Both the position numbers and the translations under genes were made by a program. This document shows, in pieces, positions 53,420 through 62,386 of a stretch of 64,000 nucleotides of DNA. Every line of letters begins with the position of its first letter. Position 1 is the first letter of the stretch. Source of the stretch: Paenarthrobacter sp. A20 (GTDB lineage: Bacteria; Actinomycetota; Actinomycetes; Actinomycetales; Micrococcaceae). A model generated the notes under the pieces. It saw only the letters and a list, made by a program, of their open reading frames with translations. It made no database searches and was not told the origin of the DNA. The stretch lies in NCBI RefSeq assembly GCF_024168825.1, contig NZ_JALJWH010000001.1, forward strand, positions 1,364,001-1,428,000, given 5' to 3'.

Positions 53420-54226
53420 TTAGTCTGCGAGCTCCACCATCACGGGAGCGTGGTCCGAGGCGCCCTTGCCCTTGCGTTCCTCACGGTCGATGGAGGCACC
53501 TGTGACACGCGATGCCAGCGCCGGGGACGCGAGGCAGAAGTCGATGCGCATGCCTTCCTTCTTGGGGAAACGCAGCTGCGTGTAGTCCCAGTAGGTGTAA
53601 ACGCCGGGGCCGGGAGTGTAAGGGCGGACGACGTCGGTGAACCCGGCGGCTTCGAAGGCGTGGAAGGCGGCGCGCTCGGGTTCGGAGACGTGGGTGTAGT
53701 TGTTGGTGCGGAACAGCTCGATGTCCCACACGTCGTCGTCGAACGGGGCGATGTTCCAGTCACCCATAAGTGCGATCTGGGCGGTCGAGTCGGACTTGAC
53801 CCACTCGGCTGCGTGGCCCTGCAAGACGTCGAGCCACTTGATCTTGTACGGCATGTGTTCGTCGTCCAACGAGCGGCCGTTGGGAACGTAGAGGCTCCAG
53901 ATCCGGATGCCGCCGCAGGTGGCTGCAATGGCACGCGCTTCCTGGGCGGGGTCCTTGCCTGCCTTGCCGAATGCCGGCTGGTCCAGGAAGGTGCGCTCCA
54001 CATCGTCCAAACCCACACGGGAGGCGATGGCCACCCCGTTCCACTGGTTGACGCCGAAGTGTGCAACCTCGTACCCCATGCGCTCAAAGAGCTCCCACGG
54101 GAAGTTCTCGTCCTTGCATTTGGTTTCCTGGATGGCCAGGACATCGCAGTCGCTGCGCTCAAGCCAGGCTTCAACGCGGTCGGCACGGGCGCGGAGGGAG
54201 TTCACATTCCAGGTAGCTATCTTCAC
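53420..54226 (-). CDS. xthA: exodeoxyribonuclease III
   Basis: This 268-residue AP endonuclease/3'-5' exonuclease of the EEP fold takes part in base excision repair. Metal and catalytic residues are visible: Asn in TWNVNSLRA, Glu in IQETKCKD, the Tyr in SLYVPNGR, DWNIAP, and ASDHAPVMVEL at the end. GTG 54226 gives the usual VKIATWNVNS beginning and lies 7 bases after TAAGTT, suggesting a leaderless mRNA; GTG 54232 is two codons earlier. Confidence 0.95.
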   Translation of the reverse strand: MKIATWNVNSLRARADRVEAWLERSDCDVLAIQETKCKDENFPWELFERMGYEVAHFGVNQWNGVAIASRVGLDDVERTFLDQPAFGKAGKDPAQEARAIAATCGGIRIWSLYVPNGRSLDDEHMPYKIKWLDVLQGHAAEWVKSDSTAQIALMGDWNIAPFDDDVWDIELFRTNNYTHVSEPERAAFHAFEAAGFTDVVRPYTPGPGVYTYWDYTQLRFPKKEGMRIDFCLASPALASRVTGASIDREERKGKGASDHAPVMVELAD

Positions 54227-54233
54227 AGCCACT

Positions 54234-54239
54234 AACTTA
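54234..54239 (-). promoter_or_regulatory. -10 element TAAGTT, leaderless start of xthA
   Basis: On the minus strand TAAGTT (TANNNT) is followed by seven bases and GTG 54226. No ribosome site is present. Confidence 0.42.
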
Positions 54240-54286
54240 CCGAACTTGGCGCTGAGCGCATCCCCTCACGGCTTTTTACCGGGATA

Positions 54287-54853
54287 CTAGTGGCCATACA
54301 ACGGCCGGGTATCGGCCAGTTTGCGCAGCCCGATGCCTGAGGCAATGAGCAGCAGGCCAGTCAGGATCGCGAACCCTGCCAGCATCCACACCACGCCCAG
54401 GAAGCCGAGGCCCGGATTCACCAGCACCACAATCCCGAACACCGTGGTGATGAGCCCGGTCAGGAACCAGAGCCCCCAGTTGCTGACGAAGTTCCTGGCA
54501 GCCAAGGACAAGACAATCTGTGAGAGCCCGAGCACCAGGGCCCACAACCCGATGAGGACGCCTACGGCCGCTGCCGTGATCCCGGGCCAGGCGATGGCCA
54601 GGATGCCGGCAGCGATCGAGATGAGGCCACCGGCAATCGACCACCGTGACCGGCCCGCGGGGTCATAAAAGTAATGGGCCAGGCTGGTGATGCCGTCGAT
54701 GATCGCGAAGAACCCGAACATCACAACCACAACGAACGCCGTGGCGCTTGGCAAAGCCAGGATTAACAGGCCAAAAACGATGGCGAGGACACCCCTGACG
54801 ATCAAAGCCGTTCCCGGGGTCTTGAACAATTTTCGATCCGCTGCGTCCGACAT
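54287..54853 (-). CDS. HdeD/DUF308-family membrane protein
   Basis: This 188-residue protein has six hydrophobic helices arranged as three similar pairs, the HdeD/DUF308 pattern (ALIVRGVLAIVFGLLILALP in the first, FLTGLITTVFGIVVLVNPGL in the third). In enterobacteria HdeD contributes to acid resistance; in actinobacteria the role is unknown. ATG 54853 has TACGCT six bases upstream and no ribosome site, so a leaderless transcript is likely. Confidence 0.88.
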   Translation of the reverse strand: MSDAADRKLFKTPGTALIVRGVLAIVFGLLILALPSATAFVVVVMFGFFAIIDGITSLAHYFYDPAGRSRWSIAGGLISIAAGILAIAWPGITAAAVGVLIGLWALVLGLSQIVLSLAARNFVSNWGLWFLTGLITTVFGIVVLVNPGLGFLGVVWMLAGFAILTGLLLIASGIGLRKLADTRPLYGH

Positions 54854-54859
54854 ACGGTC

Positions 54860-54865
54860 AGCGTA
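54860..54865 (-). promoter_or_regulatory. -10 element TACGCT, leaderless start of the HdeD-like gene
   Basis: On the minus strand TACGCT (TANNNT) is followed by six bases and the ATG at 54853. Confidence 0.5.
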
Positions 54866-54879
54866 GCCAACCACGTGTC

Positions 54880-55506
54880 CTACCGCATCCCCTCGCGCCG
54901 GATAGCGGTGGCAATTGCTGCAGCCCGTGTCTCGACACCGAGTTTGGCGTAGATATGGGCGAGGTGGGTTTTGACGGTTGCCTCGGAGATGAACAGGCGT
55001 TTCCCGAGATCGCGGTTGCTGAGGCCCTCGGTCAGCAGGCTGAGCAGTTCGGCTTCGCGCGGGGTGAGGATCTCGTCCGGATTTCGAAGCTGTTGGAACA
55101 GGCGCGAGGCCACTGGCGCGCTCATCACGCTCTTACCCTCCACAGCGCCACGGACCGCTGCGAAGATCTCTGCCGGCGCCGCGTCCTTGAGCAAATAGCC
55201 CATGGCCCCTGCGTCCACGGCACGGACGATATCGGCATCGGAGTCATAGGTGGTGAACACGATGACTGCCTGCTTGGGTCTGCGCTGGCGGAGCTGTTTG
55301 ATGGCTTCGATGCCGTCCATCCCTGCGCCCATGGCAAGGTCCATGAGGACGACGTCGGGTGCGTGCTGCTGGGCCACTTCGAGCGCTTCCTCACCGGATG
55401 CGGCTTCGCCGACGACGGCGATATCAGGTTGGGTGCCCAGAAGCGCCTTGAGTCCGCTCCGGACTACGGTGTGGTCGTCCACGAGCACCACGGAAATGGT
55501 GGTCAC
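54880..55506 (-). CDS. NarL/FixJ-family response regulator (SenR-like)
   Basis: This 208-residue regulator has a receiver domain (VVLVDDHTVVRSGLKALL; phospho-acceptor Asp near residue 56 in VVLMDLAMG; Thr/Ser switch in VIVFTTYDSD; Lys in GYLLKDAA) and a LuxR-type HTH (LTPREAELLSLLTEGLSNRD, then FISEATVKTHLAHIYAKL). GTG 55506 has AGGAGG upstream and overlaps the kinase stop, so kinase and regulator are made together. Divergence from a GlcG/HbpS gene suggests a SenS/SenR relative. Confidence 0.9.
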   Translation of the reverse strand: MTTISVVLVDDHTVVRSGLKALLGTQPDIAVVGEAASGEEALEVAQQHAPDVVLMDLAMGAGMDGIEAIKQLRQRRPKQAVIVFTTYDSDADIVRAVDAGAMGYLLKDAAPAEIFAAVRGAVEGKSVMSAPVASRLFQQLRNPDEILTPREAELLSLLTEGLSNRDLGKRLFISEATVKTHLAHIYAKLGVETRAAAIATAIRREGMR

Positions 55507-56669
55507 AGGGCCTCCTTGGAAGAACTGGCCGGCGGGCTGACAGGCAGCTGCGCCGCGATAATGGTGCCTTCTCCCGGCGCGCTTTCCACCGACAATTCTC
55601 CGCCCAACTGTTCCACCCGTTGCCGCATGGCCCTCAGCCCGTAACCGCCCTTTTCCGACGGCGATGGCAGCGCTGCGGGGTCAAAGCCGCGACCGTCGTC
55701 GAATACGTCCAAGGTCACCGCATCCGGAAGGTACCCAAGCGTCACGCTGGCGTGGTCGGCACTGGCGTGCAGCTTGATGTTGGCCGCGGCGCTCTGGGTC
55801 ACGCGCAGAAGGGCGTGCCGTACCTCGGAGGGAAGGAGCCTCGGGTCTCCGGTGACTTGGACCCGGATGGCATCGACGTACTGACGGGCCGCATGTTCCA
55901 GCGCCTCGGGGAGGGGCGCGGCCTCCAGGCCCGGGGCGGAGAGTTCGTGAACCAGGCTGCGGGTGTCGGCGAGGTTTCGTCGCAGCACATCGGTTGCCTT
56001 GCGCACGTCAGGGTTCGCGGCATCGGGCCAGGACCGCTGTGCTGCCTCCAGGAGGAGCAGGCTGCTAGCCAGGCCTTGGGTGACGGTGTCGTGGATTTCG
56101 CGGGAAACACGCTCGCGTTCCGCGGCGATGCCGGCCTCCCGTTCGCTTACGGCAAGCTGCTCCTGGCCGCGCTCGACCTTGTCATAGATCAACGTGAGCA
56201 TGGCACCGGCGGCGAGCGGGCCCAGGAGCATGGCAACGTCCGTCCACTCGCTCATCCGGAAGAGTCCGACGGCGGTGGCGGCCACTGTTGCGCCGCCCGC
56301 CACATACGCGGCCGGCCCGCGGAAGGCCGTCCGGGTGAGGAAGAAGATGGCGAAGGAACACCACGCGAAGCTCGGGGCGACCACCACCAACGCGGCCCAC
56401 GCTGCAACCAAAGCGATCATCCATGCCAACCACAGCTGGTGCCTGCGTTCGCCGGGTTGCCGCCGATGGGCCAGGAGCGCGGTCACGGTGTACAGCGCAC
56501 AGACTGCTGCTGCCAACGCCACGGTCCAGAGGTTGTCCGCGGGGGAGTGCCGCATGACGTAGCGGACCGCCGAAGCGACCATCAGGACGGCAAAGCCCGA
56601 GTGCACGACGGCGTCGATGCGGCCGTCGATCCGGCTGCTTGTGTCCGGCCGTGGCGCGGCTGCTGGCAT
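55503..56669 (-). CDS. NarL-type sensor histidine kinase (SenS-like)
   Basis: This 388-residue kinase has five or six N-terminal membrane helices (about 25-165), a short coiled linker, a HisKA_3 dimerisation domain with the phospho-His in RVSREIHDTVTQGLASSLLL and an HATPase domain with DDGRGFDP and GGYGLRAMRQRVEQLGG. There is no large extracellular sensor domain. That fits kinases that sense through an accessory protein, such as SenS with HbpS in Streptomyces. ATG 56669 is chosen; upstream in-frame ATGs lack membrane or family features. Confidence 0.9.
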   Translation of the reverse strand: MPAAAPRPDTSSRIDGRIDAVVHSGFAVLMVASAVRYVMRHSPADNLWTVALAAAVCALYTVTALLAHRRQPGERRHQLWLAWMIALVAAWAALVVVAPSFAWCSFAIFFLTRTAFRGPAAYVAGGATVAATAVGLFRMSEWTDVAMLLGPLAAGAMLTLIYDKVERGQEQLAVSEREAGIAAERERVSREIHDTVTQGLASSLLLLEAAQRSWPDAANPDVRKATDVLRRNLADTRSLVHELSAPGLEAAPLPEALEHAARQYVDAIRVQVTGDPRLLPSEVRHALLRVTQSAAANIKLHASADHASVTLGYLPDAVTLDVFDDGRGFDPAALPSPSEKGGYGLRAMRQRVEQLGGELSVESAPGEGTIIAAQLPVSPPASSSKEAL

Positions 56670-56863
56670 GCGTGGTTCCCGTTTCCGATTCTGTAGAGGG
56701 CGTTCTTCCCATGCTAGATGCCCCGCGTTCATTGGTCTCTCCACCTTTTGGCTGATACCGCTGGCGGAAGGTATGAGGCCGTGGCCTGCTTCGGGCCGAT
56801 GCCGCAGCGGTTCCGTCCCGGGAGCATGGAGATGTACCCGATGCTTACTACGAGGAGAACTCT

Positions 56864-57439
56864 GTGAAGAAGTCCAACAAGATGATTGCCGCCGCCGCAG
56901 CCGGAGCACTGTTGCTTACCGGCGGTGTTACAGCCGTGGCCAATGCCGTTGCGCCTGCCGCCGCGCCGGTTGCCGCCCCCGTCAAGGTCGCAGCCGACGT
57001 TCAGCCTGCACCGGAGAACGTCGTGGCCCAGAACCGCATCACCGTGGGAGCTTCGAGCAAGGCCGTGAACGCCGCGCTCGCCAAGTGCCAGGCTGACAAA
57101 CTGCCTTTCGTGACAGTGGCCCTGGTGGACCGGTTCGGCACCGTTCAGGCGCTCCTCCGTGGTGACAACGCCGCCGAGCACACCATTGAGGCGGCCAAGC
57201 AGAAGGCGTACACGGCGGCTGCGTTCGGTGCTCCCACCAGTGAACTGGCCAAGCGCATCAATGGCAACGGACCCTCGATTGCCGACCTCCCCGGCACCCT
57301 GTTCCTGGCCGGTGGCGTCCCGCTGAAGGTCAACGGTGTTTCGGTGGCCGGCATCGGCGTGGGTGGAGCACCGGACGGTGCCCTGGACGAAGCCTGCGCC
57401 ACCGCCGGCGCTGAGGCCTTGGCCGTGGCAGCGAAGTAG
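56864..57439 (+). CDS. secreted GlcG/HbpS-family haem-binding-like protein
   Basis: This 191-residue protein has a signal peptide (about 1-28, cleaved near AVANA) and a GlcG/HbpS domain (about 50-190), with the family's ALVDRFGTVQALLRGDNA and AAKQKAYTAAAFG segments. In Streptomyces, secreted HbpS binds haem and tunes the SenS/SenR system. Here the protein is divergent from such a system, with 194 bases between the genes. GTG 56864 has GAGGAGA upstream. Haem binding is inferred from the family. Confidence 0.86.
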   Translation: MKKSNKMIAAAAAGALLLTGGVTAVANAVAPAAAPVAAPVKVAADVQPAPENVVAQNRITVGASSKAVNAALAKCQADKLPFVTVALVDRFGTVQALLRGDNAAEHTIEAAKQKAYTAAAFGAPTSELAKRINGNGPSIADLPGTLFLAGGVPLKVNGVSVAGIGVGGAPDGALDEACATAGAEALAVAAK

Positions 57440-57441
57440 CC

Positions 57442-58197
57442 ATGAATCCTCGTGGAGTTTTTGTACAGATACCGCCCTTATGGAAGCGTTTTAGGGGCGT
57501 TTTCTGTACAAAAACTCCCGTGGTTGGGGCGGGATTGCTGGTGCTCGCGCTGCTGTCCGGATGTACGACGGCGACAGCCCCGCCGTCCGGCGCGCAGCCT
57601 TCCAGCCCGAGCCCGACTCAAGCAGCTCCCACCTCAGCCGCACCGTCGAGCGTGGGCCCTGGCCCGGCGTCGTCGGCTGCCGCGCCGCCCCAACTGTCAC
57701 CGGAGGCCCAGATCAAAACCGACCGTCTCCTGATCCTCGCCGCGAAAGCCAACGATGTTGTGAAGGTCCGTGAACTGATCGCGGCCGGTGGCAACGTCAA
57801 CGCGAAGGATGACATCCAGGACTCAGCGTTCCTCTACGCGGGAGCCGAAGGATTCAACGAGGTCCTTCAGCTGACGTTGGGTGCCGGGGCGGATGTTCGC
57901 AGCATCAACCGATACGGCGGCACTGCCCTGATCCCGGCGAGCGAACACGGGCACACGGACACTGTGCGCATCCTCATCGCGGCGGGCGTTCCTGTGGACC
58001 ACGTGAACAACCTGGGATGGACCGCCATGCAGGAAGCCATCCTGCTCAACAACGGCGGACCCAACCAGCAGGACGTGGTCCGGCAGCTCCTCGCTGCGGG
58101 AGCCAACCCGGATATCCGTGACCCCCAAGGCCGAACCGCCCTGCAGAACGCAGAGCGGCTCGGGTTTGCGGAGATCGCGGCGCTGATCCGGGGTTAG
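57442..58197 (+). CDS. ankyrin-repeat lipoprotein
   Basis: This 251-residue protein has a lipobox ALLSGCT (lipid Cys near residue 41), a Ser/Pro/Ala linker (about 45-88) and four to five ankyrin repeats (about 92-250; for example LIPASEHGHTDTVRILIAAG and GWTAMQEAILLNN). Ankyrin repeats bind other proteins; the partner is unknown. It starts 2 bases after the HbpS-like stop, so they are probably co-expressed. Residues 5-27 are encoded by a 65-bp palindromic repeat. A GTG at 57520 is a shorter alternative start without the basic n-region. Confidence 0.82.
   Translation: MNPRGVFVQIPPLWKRFRGVFCTKTPVVGAGLLVLALLSGCTTATAPPSGAQPSSPSPTQAAPTSAAPSSVGPGPASSAAAPPQLSPEAQIKTDRLLILAAKANDVVKVRELIAAGGNVNAKDDIQDSAFLYAGAEGFNEVLQLTLGAGADVRSINRYGGTALIPASEHGHTDTVRILIAAGVPVDHVNNLGWTAMQEAILLNNGGPNQQDVVRQLLAAGANPDIRDPQGRTALQNAERLGFAEIAALIRG
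57454..57518. repeat. 65-bp palindromic element inside the lipoprotein's 5' coding region
   Basis: GGAGTTTTTGTACAGA (57454-57469) and its exact reverse complement (57503-57518) flank a 33-base centre that itself contains CGCCCTTA facing TAGGGGCG. The size and structure look like a dispersed extragenic palindrome or small MITE. It lies at the junction between the haem-protein gene and the lipoprotein gene. Confidence 0.85.
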
Positions 58198-59408
58198 ACA
58201 GACTCCAGCACGCTCACGTAGTTCGCGATGCCCACGCCGCCCATGTTCTGCACGGCACCGCGGCGCGCGTTGGGCAGTTGCATGTCCCCTGCGGTTCCGC
58301 TCAGTTGCATGGCCGAGATGACGTGCTGCGAGACACCTGTGGCGCCGACGGGGTGGCCCTTCGCTTTCAGGCCGCCGGAAACGTTGATGGGCAGCTTGCC
58401 GTCCTTGTAGACCCAACCCTCCTGGACGGCACGGCTGCCTTCGCCGCGCGGTGTCAGCCCCATGGCCTCGTACATGATGAGCTCGGCGATGGTGAAGCAG
58501 TCGTGCACCTCGGCGAAATCCAACCCCTCGATGCCGACGCCCGCCATGGTGAAGGCGCGCTCCCACGACGCCCTGGTGGAGGCGAATTCGGTGGGATCGC
58601 GCTTCTCTGCCGGGAAAAAGTCGTTCGCGTGGCCAAAACCAGCCAAGCGCACAGGTGCGGTTGCGCCCCCGGTTGCCGACGTTGAGAGCACGACGGCGGC
58701 GGCACCGTCCGATACCGGCGAACAGTCCGTGCGGCGCAAGGGCTCGGCCACCATGGGGTTCTTGTCGGAAATAGTCCGGCAGAACTCTACGCCGAAGTCG
58801 CGGTGCATCTGGGCGTACGGGTTGTCCATGCCGTTGTGGTGGTTCTTGGCGGCGATGGAACCGAGGATGTCGCCGAGGCCACCGGGGTACTTTTCAGCGT
58901 CGATGCTGGACCCGTAGCGCTTCCCGTAATGCTTGGCCACCTCTGCGAACAAGCCCGTGAATCCGGTGCTGGATGCCTTGCCGGCCATTTCATACGAAGC
59001 ACCGAGGAGGGCTGCTCCCACCACATCTGCGCCGGCGTCGGTCATTTTCTCTGCGCCGATCACCAAAACGTTGCGTGCTGTTCCGGCGAGCACTGCTTTC
59101 ACGCCCTGCTGGAACGCCGCGGATCCTGAAGCGCAGGCGTTCTCAGTGCGGGTGGCCGGGACATTGCCCAGGTCCGCTGAGAGTTGGAGCGCCAGGGACG
59201 ACGTGAATCCCAGGGGCTGCATGCCGGAATTGAACTGGCCCAGGTAGATCTCGTCGATGTCCTTGGGGTCGAGCCCGGAGTTGCTGATTGCTTCCCCCGC
59301 AACCTGGACAATTAGTGATTCCAGGGTGTCGTCCGTCAGCTTGCCGAACTTGCTGTGTCCCCATCCCGTGAGCAGGATGTCCTTGCCGAACTGGTCTTTC
59401 AGGCTCAT
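58194..59408 (-). CDS. thiolase-family acetyl-CoA acetyltransferase
   Basis: This 404-residue thiolase has the acyl-accepting Cys92 ([10 protein letters not shown]), [10 protein letters not shown] near residue 300 and the His/general-base motif [14 protein letters not shown]. The sequence is of the SCP-x/thiolase-like branch rather than the classical PhaA type. It would cleave acetoacetyl-CoA or a related 3-ketoacyl-CoA. It overlaps the CoA-transferase B gene by 4 bases and ends in a 4-base overlap with the convergent lipoprotein gene. Confidence 0.88.
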   Translation of the reverse strand: MSLKDQFGKDILLTGWGHSKFGKLTDDTLESLIVQVAGEAISNSGLDPKDIDEIYLGQFNSGMQPLGFTSSLALQLSADLGNVPATRTENACASGSAAFQQGVKAVLAGTARNVLVIGAEKMTDAGADVVGAALLGASYEMAGKASSTGFTGLFAEVAKHYGKRYGSSIDAEKYPGGLGDILGSIAAKNHHNGMDNPYAQMHRDFGVEFCRTISDKNPMVAEPLRRTDCSPVSDGAAAVVLSTSATGGATAPVRLAGFGHANDFFPAEKRDPTEFASTRASWERAFTMAGVGIEGLDFAEVHDCFTIAELIMYEAMGLTPRGEGSRAVQEGWVYKDGKLPINVSGGLKAKGHPVGATGVSQHVISAMQLSGTAGDMQLPNARRGAVQNMGGVGIANYVSVLESV

Positions 59409-60091
59409 GCGTTGGCTCCTTCAAGCGTGTGTTCTTCAGACGTGTGCGCTTCCGCGAACTCCGCGTCCGTCTTGCTGCGGATCTCCTCCACCGTGACGCC
59501 GGGCGCGAGGCGGGTCAGCAGAAGGCGGGTGCCGCCGTCGTGCGTTTCTTCGATATCGAAAACGGCGAGGTCCGTGATGATCCGGTCAACGCATCCGAGC
59601 CCGGTCAAGGGCAGGGTGCATTCGCTGACGATCTTGGCCGTGCCGTCCTTGGCATTGTGCTCTGTGAGGACCACGACGCGCGGTGTCCCGGCCACTAAGT
59701 CCATGGCTCCGCCCATTCCCTTGACCATCTTGCCGGGGATGGTCCAGTTGGCGAGGTCGCCGGAGCCGGAGACCTGCATGGCACCCAGAATGGCCACCTT
59801 CACGTGCCCGCCGCGGATCATGCCGAACGACGTTGCGGAATCGAAGATGCTCCCGCCGGGGGTGATAGTGACGGTCTGCTTGCCTGCGTTAATAAGGTCG
59901 GCGTCTTCGTCCCCTTCATAGGGGAAGGGGCCCATGCCGAGCAGGCCGTTCTCGCTCTGGAGAACCACCCGCACGCCGTCGGGCAGGTTGTTGGCCACCA
60001 GCGTGGGGATGCCGATGCCGAGGTTGACGTAGTCGCCGTCGTTCAATTCTTCGGCCGCGATGGCGGCCATCTGGTCGCGTGTCCATGCCAT
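59405..60091 (-). CDS. scoB: 3-oxoacid CoA-transferase subunit B
   Basis: This 228-residue subunit carries the catalytic Glu in [12 protein letters not shown] (near residue 47) and the [13 protein letters not shown] segment of ScoB/PcaJ proteins. With subunit A it moves CoA from succinyl-CoA to acetoacetate (or 3-oxoadipate). ATG 60091 gives the normal MAWTRDQMA beginning and follows AAAGGAG. Acetoacetate is favoured because a thiolase is next and a 3-hydroxybutyrate dehydrogenase is in the window; 3-oxoadipate cannot be excluded. Confidence 0.88.
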   Translation of the reverse strand: MAWTRDQMAAIAAEELNDGDYVNLGIGIPTLVANNLPDGVRVVLQSENGLLGMGPFPYEGDEDADLINAGKQTVTITPGGSIFDSATSFGMIRGGHVKVAILGAMQVSGSGDLANWTIPGKMVKGMGGAMDLVAGTPRVVVLTEHNAKDGTAKIVSECTLPLTGLGCVDRIITDLAVFDIEETHDGGTRLLLTRLAPGVTVEEIRSKTDAEFAEAHTSEEHTLEGANA

Positions 60092-60110
60092 GGTGAATGC
60101 TCCTTTGTTT

Positions 60111-60827
60111 CTAAACCGTGAGGGATTCGCGTCGCGACCGGACCGTACGCTGTTCGATGTCTTTGACGCGATCGGTCGCCTGCACCAGCCGTTGGACGTA
60201 GACGCCCGGGGTGACGATGTGGTTGGGGTCCAGCCCGCCCGGCTGCACAATGACTTCGGCCTCGGCGATGGTCACCTTGCCTGCGGTGGCGACCACGGGG
60301 TTGAAGTTCCGTGCGGTATAGCGGTAAATCAGGTTGCCGTCTGTATCTGCCGTGTGGGCATGGACCAGCGCGACGTCGGCGGTGATGGCGCGCTCGCGGA
60401 CGTACGTGACGCCGTCGAACTCTTCCAGAGGCTTGCCTTCGGCAACCAAGGTGCCCACACCCGTCCGCGTGTAGAAGGCAGGGATGCCTGCGCCACCGGC
60501 GCGGAGGCGCTCGGCCAGCGTCCCCTGCGGCGTGAACTCGACCTCGAGCTGCCCGGCCAGGTATTGCTCGGCGAAAAGCTTGTTCTCGCCGACATAGGAC
60601 GCGATGACCTTCCGGACCTGGCCCGCCTCAATCAGGACGCCCAGGCCCTTGCCGTCCACGCCCATGTTATTCGAGACGATGGTGAGGTCCTTGGCGCCCG
60701 ACTCCTGGACGGCGTCGATCAGGTCTGCGGGGATGCCGCTCAGGCCAAAACCGCCGACGGCGATGATCATGCCGTCTGCCATCAGGTCATGGAGCGCCTG
60801 GGCTGCGCTCGCGTGGATTATGGACAT
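60111..60827 (-). CDS. scoA: 3-oxoacid CoA-transferase subunit A
   Basis: This 238-residue subunit has the N-terminal [20 protein letters not shown] loop that binds CoA, and [19 protein letters not shown] near residue 55. It leads the minus-strand scoA-scoB-thiolase operon and is divergent from the IclR regulator across a 177-base region holding two matching dyads. Confidence 0.9.
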   Translation of the reverse strand: MSIIHASAAQALHDLMADGMIIAVGGFGLSGIPADLIDAVQESGAKDLTIVSNNMGVDGKGLGVLIEAGQVRKVIASYVGENKLFAEQYLAGQLEVEFTPQGTLAERLRAGGAGIPAFYTRTGVGTLVAEGKPLEEFDGVTYVRERAITADVALVHAHTADTDGNLIYRYTARNFNPVVATAGKVTIAEAEVIVQPGGLDPNHIVTPGVYVQRLVQATDRVKDIEQRTVRSRRESLTV

Positions 60828-60860
60828 TCTGGACTCCTCGTTGAGTGTGGCTGGATGGTA

Positions 60861-60873
60861 TCCACTTTGTGGA
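60861..60873. promoter_or_regulatory. IclR operator copy 1
   Basis: TCCACTTTGTGGA is a perfect 5-base inverted repeat around TTT, 34 bases before the scoA start. The related TCCATATTGTGGA lies at 60971-60983. Confidence 0.65.
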
Positions 60874-60970
60874 CTCGTTGCCTCTGTACTGGAGCCTAGG
60901 TTTCTTCGGGTGGGTGGTCAACGATCAATGGTGTTGGCTACTCACGGTGTGGACGCTACGCTAGAAGGTG

Positions 60971-60983
60971 TCCATATTGTGGA
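60971..60983. promoter_or_regulatory. IclR operator copy 2
   Basis: TCCATATTGTGGA keeps the TCCA/TGGA arms of the copy at 60861 and lies 22 bases before the IclR start, where binding would give autoregulation. Confidence 0.62.
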
Positions 60984-61004
60984 TGAATTCTCCAGGAGGA
61001 TGCC

Positions 61005-61769
61005 GTGGCAGTACAAGGAGCCCAAGTAGTGGGCCGAGTGGCCTTGTTACTGCGCCTGGTGGGTCGGAAGCCCGAGGGCACGTCGTTGGCGGGCTTGGTG
61101 CGCGAATCCGGGCTGACCAGGCCAACGGTTCACCGGCTGCTGACGTCCTTGGCCGCAGAGGGTTTGCTGGAACATGATTCCGCCTCCGGAAAGTGGGTAT
61201 TGGGACCGGAGATCTTCCTGCTGGGATCGGTGGCCGCGGCTCGCTTTCCCATGGAGGACATTGCCCGGCCGTCCCTGCGCAGGCTCGCTGCGGAGACGGG
61301 CGAGAGCGCGTTCTTCTCCATCCGCCGCGGGAACGAAACCGTATGTGTCCTGCGGGAAGAGGGCTCGTTTCCGGTGCGTTCATTCGTACTCCACGAAGGT
61401 GTGCGTTTCCCGCTGGGAGTGGCGTCAGCGGGCACAGCCATCATGGCTTTCCTGTCTTCCGAAGAACAGGAGTCGCTGCTGGCGGATTGGCCGTCGCATG
61501 CGGGCGACTTTGCTGGAGGGCATCCTGCGGACGTGGTGCGGAGTAACCTTTCTCAGACCCGGCTGGCGGGCTTTTCCGTTAATCCCGGGCTGATCCTGGA
61601 AGGCAGTTGGGGGATGGGCGCCGCCGTCTTTGACCAGCAAGGCCGGCCGGCCTGGGCACTTTCCTTGACGGGAATTGAACCCCGGTTCCGTCCGGACCGC
61701 CAGGAATTCCTCGGCAAGCTGTTGCTCGAGGAGGCGCACCGAATGACGGCCCGGTTGCAGGGCGGCTAG
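61005..61769 (+). CDS. IclR-family regulator of the CoA-transferase operon
   Basis: This 254-residue protein has an N-terminal winged HTH (GLVRESGLTRPTVHRLLTSL) and an IclR effector domain with VASAGTAIMAFLSSEEQE. GTG 61005 has a consensus AGGAGG five bases upstream. Divergence from scoAB-thiolase and the paired dyads make it the likely regulator of ketone-body or aromatic ring-cleavage metabolism. The effector is unknown. Confidence 0.9.
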   Translation: MAVQGAQVVGRVALLLRLVGRKPEGTSLAGLVRESGLTRPTVHRLLTSLAAEGLLEHDSASGKWVLGPEIFLLGSVAAARFPMEDIARPSLRRLAAETGESAFFSIRRGNETVCVLREEGSFPVRSFVLHEGVRFPLGVASAGTAIMAFLSSEEQESLLADWPSHAGDFAGGHPADVVRSNLSQTRLAGFSVNPGLILEGSWGMGAAVFDQQGRPAWALSLTGIEPRFRPDRQEFLGKLLLEEAHRMTARLQGG

Positions 61770-62347
61770 CTGAGGTCCAGGCGCATCAGCACCCGGGGGA
61801 AACCGTTGAGCACGGAGGTCGTCTCAGCTACCTTCTTGAAACCTGCCTTCTCGAAGAGCTTCCGCGTGCCTACGTAGGCCATGGTCAGATCAACCTTGCC
61901 GCCCTTATTGTCCACGGGATAGCCCTCGATGGCCGGGGCGCCGTGGCTCTTGGCGAAGTCGATGGCGCCGCGCAGGAGTTCATGGGAGATGCCTTTGCCG
62001 CGATGCCCGGGCCTGACGCGGATGCACCAGACCGACCACACCTCGGCGTCGTCAACGTGGGGGATCTTCCGGTTCTTCGCGAAAGTGGTGTCCGCGCGGG
62101 GGTGGACAGCTGCCCACCCCACCACTTCGTCGCCGTCGTACGCCAAAACGCCGGGAGGAGGGTCCTCGGCCACCAGCTTCTTCACGAACTTTCCACGGTC
62201 CTGCCTCTGGAGTTCTTGGTTGAGTTTGGAGGGGATCCTGTAACTCAGGCACCAACACACATTGGAGTCGGGGCTCTTGGGCCCAACAAGGGCTTTCACG
62301 TCATCGAACACCGTCGCGGGCCGCACTTCGATTGCCATGGCGCCCAT
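61766..62347 (-). CDS. GNAT-family N-acetyltransferase
   Basis: This 193-residue GNAT protein has an acetyl-CoA-binding motif CIRVRPGHRGKGISHELLRG near residue 110, with the R/QxxGxG/A loop as RGKGIS. The substrate is unknown. ATG 62347 is used; ATG 62338 three codons later is also possible. Its stop overlaps the convergent IclR stop by 4 bases. Confidence 0.87.
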   Translation of the reverse strand: MGAMAIEVRPATVFDDVKALVGPKSPDSNVCWCLSYRIPSKLNQELQRQDRGKFVKKLVAEDPPPGVLAYDGDEVVGWAAVHPRADTTFAKNRKIPHVDDAEVWSVWCIRVRPGHRGKGISHELLRGAIDFAKSHGAPAIEGYPVDNKGGKVDLTMAYVGTRKLFEKAGFKKVAETTSVLNGFPRVLMRLDLS

Positions 62348-62348
62348 C

Positions 62349-62379
62349 TTGTCATTGGGTTGAGCCCCTCAGCTAGACT
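62349..62379 (+). promoter_or_regulatory. promoter of the leader-peptide/glyoxalase-fold transcript
   Basis: TTGTCA (62349-62354) and TAGACT (62374-62379) are separated by 19 bases. Transcription would begin at or near GTG 62387, giving a leaderless first ORF. Confidence 0.5.
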
Positions 62380-62386
62380 TGCGGAC

